In this document: positions 52,820 through 60,989 of the stretch, piece by piece | Position numbering within the stretch: position 1 is the stretch's first letter | Layout: every line of letters begins with the position of its first letter | Assembly: GCA_964593725.1 (NCBI GenBank) | Contig: CAZQJS010000013.1 | Location: 1-64,000, forward strand | DNA length: 64,000 nt | Direction of reading: 5' to 3' | DNA from: JAIOSM01 sp964593725 | GTDB lineage: Bacteria; Desulfobacterota; Desulfobacteria; Desulfobacterales; Desulfobacteraceae | Translations under genes and position numbers: made by a program | Notes under the pieces: model-generated | Told to the model about the DNA's origin: nothing | What the model saw: only the letters and a program-made list of their open reading frames with translations | Databases searched by the model: none

Positions 52820-53960
52820 AAATATCAGATTTGTTCAGGGAAATGAAGCGTGTGTCCAGGGTGCGTTATATGCCGGAGTCAATTTCTTTGCAGGCTATCC
52901 CATCACCCCCTCCACTGAGATTGCAGAACTGCTCGCCTTTGAGCTGCCAAAAAGAGAGGGTAGATTTATCCAGATGGAGGATGAAATAGCTTCCATGGCA
53001 GCCGTGGTCGGTGCTTCATTAACTGGCAGTAAAGCCATGACCGCCACAAGCGGCCCTGGATTTTCCCTGAAACAGGAGGCCTTGGGTTATGCCTGCATGG
53101 CAGAGATACCGTGTGTCATAGTTAATGTACAGAGGGGAGGGCCTTCAACAGGAAACCCCACCCATGTAAGCCAGGGTGATATTAACCAGGCAAGGTGGGG
53201 AACCCATGGCGATCATTCAATCATTGCCCTTACAGCCTCCAACCACCAGGATGTTTTTAAGATGACAGTGGAGGCTTTTAATTTTGCCGAGACCTATAGA
53301 ACTCCTGTGGTAATACTTCTGGATGAGGTTATCGGCCACATGAGGGAGAAAATTGAGATTCCAGAGCCGGGTGATCTGCCCATTGTTCAAAGGCTCAGAA
53401 CATCTGTGCCAAAGGGTGTTGATTACCACCCCTATCTTCCCAGGGAGGATGGCAGGCTGCCCATGTCTGACTTTGGCAGCCAGCACAGATATAATGTTAC
53501 AGGGCTTTTCCACGATATGTGGGGATTTCCTTCAAACAATCCCAAAGTTGTACGGGAGCTGCTCCATCATCTGGTGGATAAGATAGATAACAATGTAAAT
53601 CAAATAACAAGATATAAGGAGTATTGGCTTGATGATGCCGAATATGTGTTCATATCCTATGGCTCATCAGCAAGATCTGCCATCCATCTTGCAAAAAACA
53701 GGCGGAGCAGGGGAGACAGGATAGGGGTGCTGGAACTTCAGACCATATGGCCTTTCCCCCGGGAGCTTGTGAGGAAGAAATGTGCCGGAGCAAGGGCAGT
53801 TGTCGTGGTTGAGATGAACATGGGACAGGTACTGGTCCAGGTTAAGAACGCCGTGGATGATCCTGGCAAGGTATTCCTTGCCAACAGGATTGACGGGGAA
53901 CTCATAACACCAACAAATATCAAAACGCTCCTCAGAGTGATCCAGGGGAAAGGAGTGTAA
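52812..53960 (+). CDS. korA: 2-oxoglutarate:ferredoxin oxidoreductase alpha subunit
   Basis: This 382-residue pyrimidine-binding-fold subunit has GVNFFAGYPITPSTEIAE near the N-terminus and QMEDEIASMAAVVGASLTGSKAMTATSGPGFSL. The C-terminal transketolase-like domain follows. The enzyme oxidatively decarboxylates 2-oxoglutarate to succinyl-CoA, or runs in reverse, with ferredoxin. Substrate assignment rests on overall similarity and operon order, and other 2-oxoacids remain possible. Confidence 0.9.
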   Translation: MNKNIRFVQGNEACVQGALYAGVNFFAGYPITPSTEIAELLAFELPKREGRFIQMEDEIASMAAVVGASLTGSKAMTATSGPGFSLKQEALGYACMAEIPCVIVNVQRGGPSTGNPTHVSQGDINQARWGTHGDHSIIALTASNHQDVFKMTVEAFNFAETYRTPVVILLDEVIGHMREKIEIPEPGDLPIVQRLRTSVPKGVDYHPYLPREDGRLPMSDFGSQHRYNVTGLFHDMWGFPSNNPKVVRELLHHLVDKIDNNVNQITRYKEYWLDDAEYVFISYGSSARSAIHLAKNRRSRGDRIGVLELQTIWPFPRELVRKKCAGARAVVVVEMNMGQVLVQVKNAVDDPGKVFLANRIDGELITPTNIKTLLRVIQGKGV

Positions 53961-53962
53961 AA

Positions 53963-54787
53963 ATGGCAAATAAAGATCATAATGTTAAACAGTATCTAAG
54001 GGAAAGATTTTTCCCCCATATGTGGTGCCCGGGATGTGGACATGGCATTGTACTTGGTTCATTATTAAGGGCGGTTGAGGAACTTGGGCTTGATCCCACA
54101 AACATAGTAATGACATCAGGGATAGGATGCTCTGCCAGGATTTCAGGCTATGTTAACTTTCACTCCCTGCACACAATACATGGAAGAGCCCTTGCCTTTG
54201 CAACGGGTGTTAAACTATCCAAACCAAAGTTAAATCTCATTGTTCCCATGGGTGACGGTGATGCCCTTGCCATTGGCGGCAACCATTTTATCCATGCTGC
54301 AAGGCGTAATATTGATATAACTGCAATTATTATGAATAACAGGATCTACGGCATGACAGGGGGACAGTTTTCACCCTTGACAGGCTGTGATAAAAAGGCT
54401 ACCACAGCACCATATTTCACAATTGACAATGAGTTTGATGTTGTAAAACTTGCAATGGCGGCCGGAGCAAGTTTTGTGGCAAGGTCAACAACATTCCATG
54501 CAGGTGAATCTATTGATTTTATTAAACAAGGCATCAGCCATAAAGGTTTTTCCGTTGTGGAGATTTTATCCCAGTGCCCCACCCATTATGGGAGGAAAAA
54601 CAAGGAAGGCAATGCTGCCAATATGATGGAACTTTATAAAAAGAACACTTGTCCCATTGGTTCAAAAAAACTTGAACAGGATCCCACCTTAATCCAGCGT
54701 GGGATTTTTGTGGATAATAAAGAGGTTCCTGAATATTGTATGGAATATGAAAAAATTGTCCGGGCTGCATCAGGGGGGAGGGCGTGA
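53963..54787 (+). CDS. korB: 2-oxoglutarate:ferredoxin oxidoreductase beta subunit (TPP-binding)
   Basis: This 274-residue TPP-binding subunit has the motif MWCPGCGHGIVLGSLLRA with cluster-type cysteines. The TPP/Mg site is PMGDGDALAIGGNHFIHAARRN followed by IIMNNRIYGMTGGQFSPLT. It starts two bases after korA ends and overlaps korC by 4 bases. Together with korA it forms the catalytic core. Confidence 0.92.
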   Translation: MANKDHNVKQYLRERFFPHMWCPGCGHGIVLGSLLRAVEELGLDPTNIVMTSGIGCSARISGYVNFHSLHTIHGRALAFATGVKLSKPKLNLIVPMGDGDALAIGGNHFIHAARRNIDITAIIMNNRIYGMTGGQFSPLTGCDKKATTAPYFTIDNEFDVVKLAMAAGASFVARSTTFHAGESIDFIKQGISHKGFSVVEILSQCPTHYGRKNKEGNAANMMELYKKNTCPIGSKKLEQDPTLIQRGIFVDNKEVPEYCMEYEKIVRAASGGRA

Positions 54788-55335
54788 TGACAAGAGTAAG
54801 ACTGGTTTTATCAGGTTCAGGAGGTCAGGGAGTTATTACTGCAGCCATTATTCTGGCCGAGGCAGCAGTGATTTATGAAAACATGAATGCAACCCAGTCC
54901 CAGACCTATGGTGCTGCTGCCAGGGGTGGTGCCACAAGGAGTGATGTTATTTTATCTGATTCCAGGATAAATTTTCCCAAGGTGACCCAGCCTAATATGC
55001 TTGTATGCCTTACCCAGCAGGCTTATGATAATTTTTCACAGATCATAAGGCCAGGAGGGATTCTCCTTGTTGATTCAAAATATGTTGAGACAAAACAGAA
55101 GGTTGATGCCCACCATATATCCCTTCCCATGTATGCTGCGGTCATGGAAGAGATAGGAAAACCAATTGTGTTCAATATCTGTATGCTTGGTGCCCTGATA
55201 GGAGTGTCAGAACTCTTAGAGCCAGAGTCTGTTATCAAGGTTTTAAAGACAAAAATCCCGGAGGATTTTCTGGATATGAATAGAAAAGCCCTTGATATGG
55301 GTCTTAAAATGGGAAAAGAGTCTGCAAGTGGTTAA
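54784..55335 (+). CDS. korC: 2-oxoglutarate:ferredoxin oxidoreductase gamma subunit
   Basis: This 183-residue gamma-domain subunit has the motif LSGSGGQGVITAAIILAEA near the N-terminus and ATQSQTYGAAARGGATRSDVI, both typical. It is the last gene of the korDABC operon, and the next gene is convergent with a 14-base gap. Confidence 0.92.
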   Translation: MMTRVRLVLSGSGGQGVITAAIILAEAAVIYENMNATQSQTYGAAARGGATRSDVILSDSRINFPKVTQPNMLVCLTQQAYDNFSQIIRPGGILLVDSKYVETKQKVDAHHISLPMYAAVMEEIGKPIVFNICMLGALIGVSELLEPESVIKVLKTKIPEDFLDMNRKALDMGLKMGKESASG

Positions 55336-55349
55336 AAGATAAACAAGGG

Positions 55350-55619
55350 TCATGGTTTAAGCTTTTCCGGAAAGATTTTTTCAATGGACTGCCCTTTGAT
55401 TTTTTTCAGGCAGTCTTTGACTGCTTCCTGTTCACTTTCTCCTATGCCCTGCTGTTCTGGTTTTGCAATTATATTGACAAGGTTGGGGACAGCAACAAAT
55501 TTAGCTGCAAGCTTTCCCTGTATGGCCTGGTGTACATCAATATAAAGCATTCTTCCATCCCTTATGAGATTAAACCTTGAAACCCGGGTGAAAATATCAT
55601 CTTTATGGAGGTCAAGCAT
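55350..55619 (-). CDS. Small conserved protein of unknown function
   Basis: This 89-residue soluble protein has AGGAG 11 bases before the ATG. It opens with an acidic region and contains RDGRMLYIDVHQAIQGKLAAKFVAVPNLV, a beta-rich core, and a charged helical end (SEQEAVKDCLKKIKG). I do not recognise it. It starts just after the acyltransferase-esterase gene on the same strand and probably shares its transcript. Confidence 0.7.
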   Translation of the reverse strand: MLDLHKDDIFTRVSRFNLIRDGRMLYIDVHQAIQGKLAAKFVAVPNLVNIIAKPEQQGIGESEQEAVKDCLKKIKGQSIEKIFPEKLKP

Positions 55620-55636
55620 ATCTGTTTTTTCTCCTA

Positions 55637-57814
55637 TTAGTCAGTTGTTTTCTGCAAAGTGTATGCAATAAAATTTTCAATGCTTTTATATATTCTTAAG
55701 GCACCTTTGCCAAGTAAAATTCCATGCCTGTCATAATCAAAGAGAAAATACTCTTTATTATCGGAAATAATATTATTGAAAAGCTTTAAAGTTCCTTCAG
55801 GGTTAACAACAGGATCTTTTCTTGACTGAACAATGAGTGCCGGAATTCTGATCTTATTGAGTTTCTCCCCAAGGTCTTTTGTAAGCTTCTCAAGCTCCCT
55901 TATGCCTGCTACAGGGTTTCTGATATAATTTATATCCGGGTTTTCAGGGTTGTTGCTTACAAATTCCATGGCAATCTGCCCCAGGTGAGCTTTTTTCACC
56001 ATTGTATTAAAAAGGTTTATTGCAGGTACAAAATATGAGCCAAGGTCTTTTAATTTCATGGGCGGAGCAACAGCAAATACTGCCTGGATATTATCGGTTC
56101 TGGTACATAAATCCAGTGCCAGTGCAGCCCCTGTTGAGAATCCTCCGACAAATATTTTGCTGCATGTATGTTTTAAAATAACATAACCCTCTTCAACTGT
56201 CTCGATCCATTCAATATACTTTGCTGCTGCAAGGTCTTCCGGTGCTGTTCCATGCCCCTTCAGTCTTGGTACATATACGGTATAGGATTTTTTATGGAGG
56301 TATTGTGCAAATGCCTCCATCTCCCGGGGGGCTGCCATATAACCATGTATCAGCAGGATACCTGCCTTATCCCTTTCAGATTTTAAAAAGATCGGGGCGC
56401 CGATCTTTTTATCTTTGGACTCCCCTTTTATGTAATATTGTCTATAGGCTTTAAAATAGTCGGTTTTTGTCTTTTCAACAAGAAGATCTTTGACCTTTTT
56501 TTCAACATCCGCCCTTGTCATTTCAGTAACCCTTTTTATTATATCCAGGGCCTGTCCCAGGGGTTCAATCTCATTTGCCATGACATATATGGGATTTTTA
56601 ACCCGGACATTATGAAAGTGGTGGGGGGAGTTGAGCTTCTCATGGTCTATGTAGATATATTTTCTGTTTTTCGTGATAATACCTGTTGCCATTGCTATTT
56701 TAAGGAAATTTTCAGTTTTTCTGTACCTGTCATCTGTTAGAATGGATATGGGGTTTTTAAGCACGGTTTTATGGAAACCGTATTTTAACCGGGACGTCAA
56801 CCTAGTTGCAGCAAGTATCATGCGGCATTTTAAACTGTATAGGGTTTCAGTTTTTAGATTTGAGGGCAGGTATCTGAGTATGGCTGCAAAGATGTGATCA
56901 TAATTAATCGTGGTCATCTCATACATGGATGAAAGAAAGATTTTCATGATCTTGTATGAGTGCTCTTTTACCACATGGCGTGAGCAGATATTTCTGTCAA
57001 AATCCATGGGCCGTCTGGAATTAAGATCACTTTCCATAAAAGAGTTAAACAGATAATCTTTTATCCTGACTGCCTTTCCAAACCTGATATCAATATCAAC
57101 ACCGGAAAGAATCATGGACCCTTCTGTTTTAAGTTCATTAAGGGTTCGTTCCGATGGGTTGTCAATCAATTTTTCCGCAAGGTCGCTGAGTAGATTATCC
57201 CGGGGCATGATCGGGTAATATGTTATATTAACCGGTACAATATATGTCTGAATTGATAGAACCCTTTCCGGGTTTTTGATTTCAAAATACTCAATAAGCC
57301 TGTTGTACTCTTTTCTGTTTTTACTCTGCATCCTCAGGAGGCGTTCCCTGTAGAATTCGCATCGAAGGGCAATGGCAGCAGCGCCGGTATGGGGTTTTTC
57401 AATGTGGTCATCTAAGTGAATGGCAAACCGGTTGTTGTTAATAAGTTTTTTGTTCTTTACCATCATGCCTTCGGGGAATATGATCCATTCGGCATCACCT
57501 GAGATAAGGTTCTTTGTTATGAGATAATTTTTATCAGGAGCCTTTGTTGATACTGCTCCCAGGTTTTCCAGAAAAGGTTTTAAAATACCTGCCTTGAAAA
57601 GGTCGGCATCGGCCAGAGACCACGCAGGTTTTCCCGTGATTTTGTGCAGATAGTATGGAAGCAGAATGGTTTCAAGTCTTGTGAAATGGTTGGCAGTTAA
57701 AATCACTGACCCGTTGGGGATATTGCCCTCACCATGGACAAAGACCCTGGCCCTGGAAAACGGGGAAAAGGTTTTCAGAACATAGGATGACATATAGACG
57801 GCAAAACGGTTCAT
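55637..57814 (-). CDS. Acyltransferase fused to an alpha/beta-hydrolase (lipase-like)
   Basis: In this 725-residue protein, residues about 25-260 look like a PlsC-type acyltransferase. They have a variant HX4E motif (NHFTRLET) in place of HX4D and the FPEG motif in WIIFPEGMMV. A middle region of about 200 residues is unrecognised. Residues about 490-720 are a monoacylglycerol-lipase-like hydrolase. It has GILLIHGYMAA (oxyanion), GFSTGAALAL (nucleophile Ser), SRKDPVV (acid) and DRHGILL (His), so the triad looks complete. The fusion couples an acyl-transfer module to an esterase, perhaps for lipid remodelling. The altered first motif leaves the acyltransferase activity uncertain. Confidence 0.85.
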   Translation of the reverse strand: MNRFAVYMSSYVLKTFSPFSRARVFVHGEGNIPNGSVILTANHFTRLETILLPYYLHKITGKPAWSLADADLFKAGILKPFLENLGAVSTKAPDKNYLITKNLISGDAEWIIFPEGMMVKNKKLINNNRFAIHLDDHIEKPHTGAAAIALRCEFYRERLLRMQSKNRKEYNRLIEYFEIKNPERVLSIQTYIVPVNITYYPIMPRDNLLSDLAEKLIDNPSERTLNELKTEGSMILSGVDIDIRFGKAVRIKDYLFNSFMESDLNSRRPMDFDRNICSRHVVKEHSYKIMKIFLSSMYEMTTINYDHIFAAILRYLPSNLKTETLYSLKCRMILAATRLTSRLKYGFHKTVLKNPISILTDDRYRKTENFLKIAMATGIITKNRKYIYIDHEKLNSPHHFHNVRVKNPIYVMANEIEPLGQALDIIKRVTEMTRADVEKKVKDLLVEKTKTDYFKAYRQYYIKGESKDKKIGAPIFLKSERDKAGILLIHGYMAAPREMEAFAQYLHKKSYTVYVPRLKGHGTAPEDLAAAKYIEWIETVEEGYVILKHTCSKIFVGGFSTGAALALDLCTRTDNIQAVFAVAPPMKLKDLGSYFVPAINLFNTMVKKAHLGQIAMEFVSNNPENPDINYIRNPVAGIRELEKLTKDLGEKLNKIRIPALIVQSRKDPVVNPEGTLKLFNNIISDNKEYFLFDYDRHGILLGKGALRIYKSIENFIAYTLQKTTD

Positions 57815-57914
57815 GGGTAATTTTGTACACCTGTTTTGAATTAATATTCTTTTAATCCTTAAGATTTATTTTTAAGGAAAAAGAATTATGAAGTCAAGGT
57901 GTTTTATGGATCTG

Positions 57915-60323
57915 TTATGCTCTTTTCTGACACTCTTCGGTTTTAATCCGGTCAATGGAATCAAAAATTTTATTCACAATTGCTTCAAGGTCCATGATCT
58001 GTGCAATTATATTATTAAAACTGTTACCTTTCAGACGGCACTGCTTTACAGCATCTTCAATTATCTTTTCAAAATGGTCATGCAGTTCAAGGGTGGTCCT
58101 CCACGCTTTTGTGTCTGTAAAGCTGCGATGGGTGCTCTTTTTTATCCAGTCTGTAAGGGGAAATTCTGCTTGATCCATAAAGGATTTTCCACTGGCAACA
58201 GATTCGGTAAAGGTGCATATATAATTTATGATAGCAAGTTTAAGTGATGAGATTTCAAACACAAACTCCATATCACAAATCTGATCCATGGGGCGGTCAA
58301 GGGTGGTTGCCCTGCCTGCAGTGGTTACAAGGGTATCTATCTCAAACCGTACTTCTTCAGCATAGGTGCTTACCTGCTCACTTATTTCCCTGGATATGGT
58401 ATTGACCCTGGAGAGCTTGTCCGAAGAGGTGTTCAGGGATGCGATTTTATCATTCTGGATATCTGCATTGCCGGCAACTTCGTTAACAGTATCAACCACA
58501 GTATTGATGGTTTTATTAATTTCTTTGAGTGCATCCTTGGTCTTAAGTGCAAGGGTCTTTACCTCTTCTGAAACAACTGCAAAGCCTTTGCCATGCTCAC
58601 CTGCCCGGGCTGCTTCAATGGTTGCATTGAGTGCCAGAAGATCTGTCTGTTCTGCTATGTCACCAATGGTGTTGGTAATATTTTTCATTAATTTTGCCTT
58701 TTCCAGAAGAGATTTGACTTTACCATTGGTTGACCGGGTCAGGTTTGCAATCTCTTTTATGGATTCCGAGGACTCTTCAATGGCCTCAGATTGATTTTGA
58801 GATGATGTTTTGAGCTGTTCCGATGTTGAATTAAGGTTTTCTGCACTTTTTTCAAGCCTTGAACCAACATTGAAAATAAAGGACATAAGTTCAGAGATTG
58901 AAACGCCCAGGGTGTTTATTGATGAGATCAGCCCACCCATGCTGCCGGAAGATCTTCCTGTTTCAAGCCGCATTGTAAAGTTTGATTCGGAAAACGAAAG
59001 AATTGCCCTGGAAATATTTTCAAATTGCTCCCTGGTGCTTGCAACAAGTTTATTAAAGTTTTTAACAAGCAGAAGAACATCTTCCTGATCAGAGGCCGAC
59101 TCCACCTTTAGGTTGTAAAAACCGTGCTGTACCTTTGTGACAGCATACTCGACTTCAGCCATAGTTTTACTGTTTTGTTCCATGACCTTCTTATCATTGA
59201 GAAATACCTGTCTTGTTTTTTGCATGTTTTCGTTAACAACCATGGTCATATGCCCTATCTCATCGCCGGATGACAGGGGAATTGGCTTAATATCGCTTTT
59301 CTCCATGTTTAAAAACTGAAAAAATGAGGTAAGGCCGTTATGGAAAATACCCAGGGGCTTGATTACCATGCGGTGTATGGAGAGCATCATGAAAAGGCCA
59401 ACTGCAATCATTAAACCTGAAATAAGCATGAGATATGAGTTGGAGATCGTACTGACAATGGCCAGCTGGGATTTTAAGATTTTTACATCTTCACCTATTA
59501 TCTGAAGACCTGCCTCTCTGCCTCTGAAATCAAGGGCAGGCAGAAAGGTTACAAAATAGTCATCTGTAATAAGGTAGCCCTGGGCGAGGAGTTGTTTAAT
59601 ATCAAGGCTTCTTGCAAATTTTATGGTGTCTTTCTTAAACCATTTGCTGCTTGCTGCATAATAGCCTTGTATACTGGCATTTTTCTTTAATTGGGGGGCA
59701 ATGTCTGTTACATAATCATCAACCAGAATAATGTAATAACGTCCCTGTTTTTTAAAATCACGGTTCACACTGCCCACTCCCTGGATGAATTCAAGGGTGC
59801 CCAGGATCTGTTCATTTTCCATCAGTGGAATAACACCCCTGATGACAAGACCAACTGAACCGGTTTCAAAGCCTGTCCATGCTTTATGCTTTTTCCCAAC
59901 ATCTTTGATGCTGAACCTGAATTCGCTCAGGTTATCGCCGTATTTCTCAGGATTCCAGCTCCTTACAAAGGATTTCACATCTGGTGTGTGCAGGTGTATT
60001 TTTATGTTTCTGAATTTTGAATTTTTTCTGTATAAATCGGCAATACTTGCAAGTATCTGGCTTGCCTGTTTTCTGTCCCTTGTTTTAAATGCTTTTAACA
60101 GATCCTGGTTGGCTGCGAATCCTATGGCATTGGTCAAACCGATATCTTTTTTCTTGTTAATCTGTGCTGTCACTGCATTCTTCAGATATCTGATCCTCAT
60201 GTCTATCTTGCGTTTGACAAGTACTTTTGCATTTATCCTTGAATACACAAGGCCTGTCCCGATACCTACGAGGCTTAATAGTACAATAACCATTAATATT
60301 TTTTTAGTGATGGTAAGTTTCAT
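57915..60323 (-). CDS. Methyl-accepting chemotaxis protein
   Basis: In this 802-residue protein, a membrane helix at about 5-27 and another near 290-310 enclose a long periplasmic Cache-like ligand domain (SFVRSWNPEKYGDNLSEFRFS, GVIPLMENEQILGTLEFIQG). HAMP follows (MVIKPLGIFHNGLTSF). The signalling hairpin is TDLLALNATIEAARAGEHGKGFAVVSEEVKTLA. A C-terminal helical extension of about 120 residues has His and acidic residues (LHDHFEKIIEDAVKQC) and recalls a zinc-binding CZB domain. The usual CRLGKW-like motif is absent. The start at 60323 follows GGAG; a start 13 codons earlier is less likely. Confidence 0.9.
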   Translation of the reverse strand: MKLTITKKILMVIVLLSLVGIGTGLVYSRINAKVLVKRKIDMRIRYLKNAVTAQINKKKDIGLTNAIGFAANQDLLKAFKTRDRKQASQILASIADLYRKNSKFRNIKIHLHTPDVKSFVRSWNPEKYGDNLSEFRFSIKDVGKKHKAWTGFETGSVGLVIRGVIPLMENEQILGTLEFIQGVGSVNRDFKKQGRYYIILVDDYVTDIAPQLKKNASIQGYYAASSKWFKKDTIKFARSLDIKQLLAQGYLITDDYFVTFLPALDFRGREAGLQIIGEDVKILKSQLAIVSTISNSYLMLISGLMIAVGLFMMLSIHRMVIKPLGIFHNGLTSFFQFLNMEKSDIKPIPLSSGDEIGHMTMVVNENMQKTRQVFLNDKKVMEQNSKTMAEVEYAVTKVQHGFYNLKVESASDQEDVLLLVKNFNKLVASTREQFENISRAILSFSESNFTMRLETGRSSGSMGGLISSINTLGVSISELMSFIFNVGSRLEKSAENLNSTSEQLKTSSQNQSEAIEESSESIKEIANLTRSTNGKVKSLLEKAKLMKNITNTIGDIAEQTDLLALNATIEAARAGEHGKGFAVVSEEVKTLALKTKDALKEINKTINTVVDTVNEVAGNADIQNDKIASLNTSSDKLSRVNTISREISEQVSTYAEEVRFEIDTLVTTAGRATTLDRPMDQICDMEFVFEISSLKLAIINYICTFTESVASGKSFMDQAEFPLTDWIKKSTHRSFTDTKAWRTTLELHDHFEKIIEDAVKQCRLKGNSFNNIIAQIMDLEAIVNKIFDSIDRIKTEECQKRA

Positions 60324-60506
60324 GGAACACATCTCCGCTGGTTTCCAGTTGTCTGTTTGCAAGCTTATTATTTTTGAATTATACGATTTCTCTATTTATA
60401 CCATTTATCGTATGAATTGTAAAATATAAAACAGTTATCAGTGAATTTTTTTTATTAAAACTAAAGGTTTCAGATTAAGTTTTAATGGATTTTTTATAAA
60501 GGGTAT

Positions 60507-60553
60507 AAATATACCGGCAAAGGATAAGACTTTATTCAATTACCGGTATATTT
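60507..60553 (-). terminator. Terminator of the parvulin gene
   Basis: AAATATACCGG (60507-60517) and CCGGTATATTT (60543-60553) form a perfect 11-base stem with a 25-base loop, about 27 bases beyond the stop codon. The T-run on the minus strand is weak. Confidence 0.6.
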
Positions 60554-60579
60554 GTTTATTATGATTAATCAGGTTTTGG

Positions 60580-60864
60580 TTAATCGTCTGTGCGGCTTGT
60601 AATTTCAAGCACATGGAAACCAAAATCAGTTTTCACAGGACCATGGGCTTTGCCAAGTTCTCCCTTGAATACAACTTCATCGAATTCAGGAACCATGGCA
60701 CCTCTGCCAAATTCTCCAAGATCTCCACCCTGCCGCCCCGACGGGCATTTGGAATGTTGTTTTGCAAGTTCTGCAAAGTCTTCTCCATTATTGATCTTTT
60801 CAATGAGATCCTCACAAAATTTTTCATCATCAACTAAAATATGACGTGCGCTGGCTTTTGCCAT
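60580..60864 (-). CDS. Parvulin-type peptidyl-prolyl isomerase (PpiC-like)
   Basis: This single-domain cytoplasmic parvulin of 94 residues starts at 60864, where AAAGGAG precedes the ATG. A longer frame adds 19 unsupported residues. Motifs are ARHILVDDE at the start, the catalytic-cleft Cys in HSKCPSGRQGGDLGEFGRG and the terminal TDFGFHVLEI. It isomerises proline bonds and has the length of E. coli PpiC. Confidence 0.93.
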   Translation of the reverse strand: MAKASARHILVDDEKFCEDLIEKINNGEDFAELAKQHSKCPSGRQGGDLGEFGRGAMVPEFDEVVFKGELGKAHGPVKTDFGFHVLEITSRTDD

Positions 60865-60989
60865 TATATTATACTCCTTTAAAAAAATATTAATAAAAAC
60901 AAACGATGTCAGCAATATCACAGTTTACCTGTTTTGCCAAATTGAAAATTGACCTCAGCAATACTGCTGACACCATGGGTGCAGAATCA

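Noticed and set aside
57932..58250. The C-terminal extension of the chemoreceptor as a true zinc-binding CZB domain.
   Set aside because: The C-R-L-G-K-W-like core motif is not present; only a general helical resemblance and a late His remain.
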